From the NCBI GenBank assembly GCA_028276305.1, contig JAPYWO010000045.1, positions 1-7,679 on the forward strand: a DNA stretch of 7,679 nucleotides, read 5' to 3'. The DNA is from Candidatus Thermokryptus sp. (GTDB lineage: Bacteria; Bacteroidota; Ignavibacteria; Kryptoniales; Kryptoniaceae). Below, piece after piece: positions 6,407-7,679 of this stretch. The position numbers were made by a program, and so were the translations under genes. The notes below the pieces were generated by a model, which made no database searches, was not told the origin of the DNA, and worked only from the letters and a program-made list of their open reading frames with translations. Positions within the stretch are counted from its first letter, which is position 1. Each line of letters starts with the position of its first letter.

Positions 6407-7679
6407 GTGATAGAAGCATGGGGGACATCAGAAGAAATTCCCGATGATGTAAAATCAATCGTTGAAAGTTTAAACCGCTTTATTTCATTTATTAAAAAGA
6501 CAAACAGAGAAGAAAATCTCGCCTCACTAAAAGACAAAAAAATAGATTTTATCCCTCTGTTTGAGCAAGAATTATATAATCATCAAGAAAGTATCTGGAA
6601 CAGTTTTTTAAATAAATTACAAAATAACATTAATAACAATGGCGGTGAATTATTTAATAGTATCAACGCCATCCTCTTCTACACCCCCGAAGAAATCCCC
6701 CGTGGCGATTTCCCCGAGTCCGTCTATAACAAGTCAAGAATGCTAAGAAATTTCTTTGAAAACACTTCTTTCGCAAAAACCGCTAACTACAGAAATATCG
6801 TAGAGAAATTAAAAGAACTTATTATTGAAATTGAAAATAAAGATAAATCCGAAGGAAAAAAGGAAGATTTAACAGATGCAATTAATAAAGACCTTAAAAC
6901 TCAGCTTAATACCCTTGAAAATAATATAGCTAATTCAGCTCCATCTAAACCATTGTTAGAAGATCTATCTGAGATTTACACTTACCGAAGTTTTCATACT
7001 AAGGAAGCTCATGGAGATTTAAGAAGGTTTAAAGAATTTTTAGAGGGTAAAAGAAATGATCCAAAAGTCATAGAAGATTTCAAAACCAATTATTACCTCG
7101 CGCGCCAAAAACACGACATCGCCTCAATTATCTCTGTAAACCCACTGAGATTTACCTCCCTTAAAATACTTGTCATTGACGACAATAAATATATCGCTGA
7201 TGACCTTAGAAAAGTAAAAAAATTCCTCCCTAAAGATACTGAAATATTTTTGACCGATGAAAAAGAATATAAAAAGTTTATCAACGATCCTAACTTCATA
7301 AAACGACTTTATAAAAGTTTAGAAAATGGTGGTAATAACGAGAAAACTACTCTTAAGATGGAAGAAGTTGACAAAATCAAAGAAAATTCAAATTTCACAG
7401 GAAAACCTATTTCTGAGAAAGGGAAGTTTATATTTCACTACATCATCGTTGACCTCCTCCTCGGCAACTACAACGAGGGGAATAAAATCATACGACAACT
7501 CGTAAAACTGCGGGACTACCTCGGCTATGAAAAAGCAAGTTTTTTCATCCTTGCCCTTTCCCTTAGCGAAGATGTTGACGATATATCACGCTCTTTTGAA
7601 GAAGGTGCCCTCGGCTATGTCTGGAAATTCAACCGTATCTACCAGCTACCATACCTGATCGCTGAACTTGAGGAATCCA
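6407..7679 (+). CDS. Response-regulator-like protein with unusual receiver domain (C-terminus cut by window edge)
   Basis: The frame is open from GTG 6407 to the right edge, giving 424 residues with no stop. Residues 1-250 are mostly helical, Asn/Lys/Glu-rich and unassigned. A receiver domain follows. LKILVIDDN holds the acidic pair D258-D259, YIIVDLLLG holds the phosphoacceptor D349, and LALSLSED holds S385 at the conserved Thr/Ser position. GALGYVWKF holds the conserved lysine K407. From S385 to K407 is 22 residues, as in CheY. From D258 to D349 is 91, about twice the usual 45, so a roughly 45-residue insertion lies between strands 1 and 3. The expected phosphodonor is the kinase encoded at 2342-5212. 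Having about 250 residues before the receiver is unusual, since most response regulators start with it. Any output domain after residue 424 is outside the window. Patches of C-ending codons cover 6662-6733 and 7433-7679. The receiver assignment is firm; the role is not. Confidence 0.78.
   Translation, partial: MIEAWGTSEEIPDDVKSIVESLNRFISFIKKTNREENLASLKDKKIDFIPLFEQELYNHQESIWNSFLNKLQNNINNNGGELFNSINAILFYTPEEIPRGDFPESVYNKSRMLRNFFENTSFAKTANYRNIVEKLKELIIEIENKDKSEGKKEDLTDAINKDLKTQLNTLENNIANSAPSKPLLEDLSEIYTYRSFHTKEAHGDLRRFKEFLEGKRNDPKVIEDFKTNYYLARQKHDIASIISVNPLRFTSLKILVIDDNKYIADDLRKVKKFLPKDTEIFLTDEKEYKKFINDPNFIKRLYKSLENGGNNEKTTLKMEEVDKIKENSNFTGKPISEKGKFIFHYIIVDLLLGNYNEGNKIIRQLVKLRDYLGYEKASFFILALSLSEDVDDISRSFEEGALGYVWKFNRIYQLPYLIAELEES

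Noticed and set aside
6340..6537. Minus-strand open frame across the junction of the unknown and receiver genes
   Set aside because: It overlaps two + strand genes and their ribosome binding site; no start signals support it.
7093..7299. Minus-strand open frame of 68 codons opposite the receiver gene
   Set aside because: It covers the receiver strand 1 codons, which are clearly coding on the + strand.

Overview
This is an AT-rich bacterial window, almost entirely coding on the + strand. It holds five complete genes, one gene cut by the right edge and probably the last codons of a gene cut by the left edge. A consensus-like sigma-70 promoter, Shine-Dalgarno sequences before several genes, a bacterial-type GTP cyclohydrolase I and a LivJ/LivK-type binding protein point to a bacterium. 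AGA-dominated arginine codons and Lys/Glu/Ile/Asn-rich proteins fit a low-GC, possibly thermophilic lineage, but I cannot name a taxon. No tRNA, rRNA, CRISPR array, transposase or integrase is visible.

Layout: 2-64 is a probable 3' end of an upstream gene. 61-89 is a strong promoter. 118-1212 encodes a membrane-anchored substrate-binding protein of the branched-chain amino acid ABC type. 1233-1742 encodes a QueD/6-pyruvoyltetrahydropterin synthase-like protein with altered active-site residues. 1763-2332 encodes a GTP cyclohydrolase I (FolE) with an intact active site. 2342-5212 encodes a large soluble histidine-kinase-like GHKL ATPase with long C-terminal alpha/beta extensions. 5220-6386 encodes a 388-residue protein I do not recognise. 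6407 to the right edge encodes a protein with a long N-terminal region followed by a receiver domain, with its C-terminus outside the window. Gaps between genes are 7 to 20 bases, so one transcript from the promoter at 61-89 is the simplest reading.

How the genes may work together (inference): FolE would convert GTP to 7,8-dihydroneopterin triphosphate, and the QueD-like protein could act on that product or a relative. The last three genes look like a phosphorelay cassette of cytosolic kinase, unknown partner and receiver protein. The arrangement recalls Detocs-type defensive two-component systems, in which a kinase, a second protein and a receiver-effector protein are adjacent. I see no recognisable effector domain, and the end of the receiver protein is missing, so defence remains a hypothesis. 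Joining a pterin-forming pair and an orphan binding protein to such a cassette is the most unusual aspect of the window. The binding-protein and receiver genes also contain sharply bounded patches of C-ending codons, suggesting mosaic ancestry.
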